A stretch of 48,018 nucleotides of DNA from assembly GCF_030693405.1 (NCBI RefSeq), contig NZ_JAUYAW010000025.1, positions 1-48,018 of the forward strand, in the 5' to 3' direction. A model generated the notes under the pieces. It did no database searches. It saw nothing but the letters and a program-made list of their open reading frames with translations, and was not told the DNA's origin. Below, piece after piece: positions 46,417 through 48,018 of the stretch. Source of the stretch: Phenylobacterium sp. GTDB lineage: Bacteria; Pseudomonadota; Alphaproteobacteria; Caulobacterales; Caulobacteraceae. The translations under genes were made by a program, and so were the position numbers. Numbering within the stretch: position 1 is the stretch's first letter; the number at the start of each line of letters is the position of its first letter.

Positions 46417-47997
46417 TCAGCCCAGGGCGGCGTTGACGGCGCCCTTCTCAGCGCTGGCGCTCTGGTCCAGGGCTTCGCTGATCCCGGCGAGCAGGCGTTC
46501 GGGCGTGATGGGCTTGGCCAGATGCAGGTCCGCGCCGGCCCGCACGGCGTCCTGCCGATGGTGGTCCATGGCGTTGGCGCTGAGCATGGCGATCGGGGTC
46601 CGCGGACGTCCCGGGGACTGGGCTTCCAGGCGGCGGATCTCGATGATGGCGCTCAGCCCGTCCATCACCGGCATCTGCATGTCCATCAGGATCAGATCGA
46701 ACGCGCCCGTTCGCCAGGCGTCCAGGCCCAGGGCGCCGTTGTCGGCCACGGTGAGGGCGATATCGAATGGGGCCAGGATCAGCTGCACCACCCGCTGATT
46801 TGTGGGGTTGTCCTCTACCAGCAGGATCCGCAAGGGGGCGTCTGCGGCGTCGCTCTCCAAGACCGGGGTCCCGGCTTCCGGGGCCGTGGGCCCCGCCTCG
46901 ATCTGCTCGAGGGGGAGGGTGACGGTGAAGCGGCTACCCTGGCCGGGCTGGGACTTCACCGCGATCGACCCGCCCATCAGGTCGACCAGGGACTTGGTGA
47001 TCGACAGGCCAAGGCCGGTGCCGCCGAACCGCCGCGTAATGCCGGCGTCGGCCTGCTGGAACCGCTGGAAGAGGGTGTCGCCGATCTCTTCGTCGAAGCC
47101 AATGCCGGTGTCGCGCACCTCGAAGGTCAGGCCGCCGGCGGTCCTGGCCACGGTGAGGCGGACCTCGCCCTGTTCGGTGAACTTGATGGCGTTGCCGGTG
47201 AGGTTGCCGAGCACCTGCTTGAGCCGCACGGCGTCGCCCATATAGCGGCCGTCCAGGTCGGGCGGGCAGTCCAGGTGGAAGTCCAGGCCCTTCTCCCGGG
47301 CGCGAAGGCGGATCATGTCGATCAGGCCGCCGAATTCCTCGAACAGTTGGAACGGCCGCGCCTCCAGGGTCAGGCCGCCAGCCTGGACCTTGGACAGGTC
47401 GAGGATATCGGAGACCAGGCGTTCCAGCATCGCGCCGGAGGACTGGATCAGGTCGACCATCTCCCGCTGGTCGGCGTTGAGCGGCGTGCGGCCGAGCACC
47501 CCGGCCACGGCGATCACCCCGTTCAGGGGCGTGCGGATCTCGTGGCTGACATTGGCCAGGAAGTCGGCCTTCACCTGAACCGCCTGCTGCGCGGCCAGTC
47601 TGGCCTTGGGCACCTCGGCCTCATAGGCGCGTTTGCTGGCGGCCGGGCCCAGCGCCATGACGATCTCGCTGGGACGACCCTCCTCGTTCAGCCGCTGCAC
47701 GGCGTTGAGCAGGACGGGAATGCGCACACGATCACGGCGAACGATGTCGAGGGCGAACTCCTCCAGCCGTCCGGTCAGGGCGAGTTCCTGCTGCAGCCGG
47801 GTCTGGAGGAATATCTTTCCGGCGACGCTGAGCAACTGATGGAGCTTCAGCCCGGCGTCGATGTCCGCCTGGGTCGCCCCCACCAGGTCGAGGAGGTAGG
47901 GGTTGGCCTGCAAGATGTCGAAGGACGGGCTGAGCCGCACGAGGCCGTAGGGGGCGAGATCGCTCAGGTCGCCCTGGGGCGCGGCGGGGATCGACAT
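46417..47997 (-). CDS. cytoplasmic hybrid sensor histidine kinase
   Basis: A 526-residue protein. An N-terminal PAS-like domain (residues ~15-120) is followed by HisKA with phosphoacceptor H152 (FLANVSHEIRTPLNGVI). A complete HATPase domain has NLTGNAIKFT, RDTGIGF, FQRFQQAD and FGGTGLGLSI. The receiver domain has D439 (ILMDMQMPVMDG) and K495. No transmembrane segment is seen. Its partner and signal are unknown. ATG 47997 lies 10 bases after a TGA that may end another gene beyond the right edge. Confidence 0.93.
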   Translation of the reverse strand: MSIPAAPQGDLSDLAPYGLVRLSPSFDILQANPYLLDLVGATQADIDAGLKLHQLLSVAGKIFLQTRLQQELALTGRLEEFALDIVRRDRVRIPVLLNAVQRLNEEGRPSEIVMALGPAASKRAYEAEVPKARLAAQQAVQVKADFLANVSHEIRTPLNGVIAVAGVLGRTPLNADQREMVDLIQSSGAMLERLVSDILDLSKVQAGGLTLEARPFQLFEEFGGLIDMIRLRAREKGLDFHLDCPPDLDGRYMGDAVRLKQVLGNLTGNAIKFTEQGEVRLTVARTAGGLTFEVRDTGIGFDEEIGDTLFQRFQQADAGITRRFGGTGLGLSITKSLVDLMGGSIAVKSQPGQGSRFTVTLPLEQIEAGPTAPEAGTPVLESDAADAPLRILLVEDNPTNQRVVQLILAPFDIALTVADNGALGLDAWRTGAFDLILMDMQMPVMDGLSAIIEIRRLEAQSPGRPRTPIAMLSANAMDHHRQDAVRAGADLHLAKPITPERLLAGISEALDQSASAEKGAVNAALG

Positions 47998-48018
47998 GCG
48001 ATAGCTCTCAGGCGGCCC

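Overview
The window is GC-rich, densely coding DNA that reads as a chromosomal segment of an alphaproteobacterium, most likely Caulobacterales (Caulobacter/Phenylobacterium-like). That placement is inferred from gene content: two TonB-dependent receptors, a Coq4-family protein, a CHASE/HWE histidine kinase, DUF1176, DUF2171 and DUF4169 proteins, an mreBCD-mrdA-rodA cluster, and TTGAC-type candidate promoters. No rRNA, tRNA, CRISPR, transposase or phage gene was seen.

Layout: (1) 1-6474, minus strand: a MoxR AAA+ ATPase, a DUF58 protein, two von Willebrand A proteins (BatA, BatB-like) and a fused BatD/BatE-like protein that runs off the left edge. The genes are coupled by 4-7 base overlaps. 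(2) 6544-15021: a periplasmic scavenging cluster. A TonB-dependent receptor and a D-aminoacylase-like amidohydrolase lie on the minus strand, with a second and a third such amidohydrolase divergently on the plus strand. The 568-base gap between the divergent arms carries two copies of an 18-base element in inverted orientation. Each copy lies exactly 9 bases upstream of a TTGACAC -35-like box, so the two arms look co-regulated. (3) 15018-20998: small regulatory or unknown proteins, Coq4, a CHASE-HWE kinase, an aspartate aminotransferase, a lipoprotein and a VTT-domain membrane protein. (4) 21090-23745: a leucine-rich leader peptide with an attenuator-like hairpin, then leuA and a drug/metabolite transporter. 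(5) 24047-29919: the elongasome genes mreB, mreC, mreD, mrdA (PBP2) and rodA. (6) 29939-37672: two alpha/beta hydrolases, Bcr/CflA and HcaT-like transporters, DUF423 and DUF1176 proteins, pyroglutamyl peptidase and a quinone-oxidoreductase-like dehydrogenase. (7) 37715-43195: a TonB-dependent receptor with a Gly/Pro-rich insert, a GFA-family protein, a histidine-kinase-like protein that lacks the ATPase domain, and an ArsR-SRPBCC pair. (8) 43320-47997: cysD and fused cysNC for sulfate activation, then a complete hybrid histidine kinase at the right edge.

How the genes work together: the 6.5-15 kb cluster looks like a self-contained uptake and hydrolysis module. The receptor would import an unknown N-acyl-D-amino acid, peptide-like or related amide, and exported amidohydrolases would cleave it. 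Aminopeptidase-type enzymes elsewhere (proline iminopeptidase, pyroglutamyl peptidase) fit a peptide-scavenging lifestyle but are not linked to it. The best candidates for undescribed biology are the mirrored promoter element of this cluster, the altered metal-ligand position in its three amidohydrolases, the leuA leader peptide, and the HisKA-REC protein without a kinase domain.
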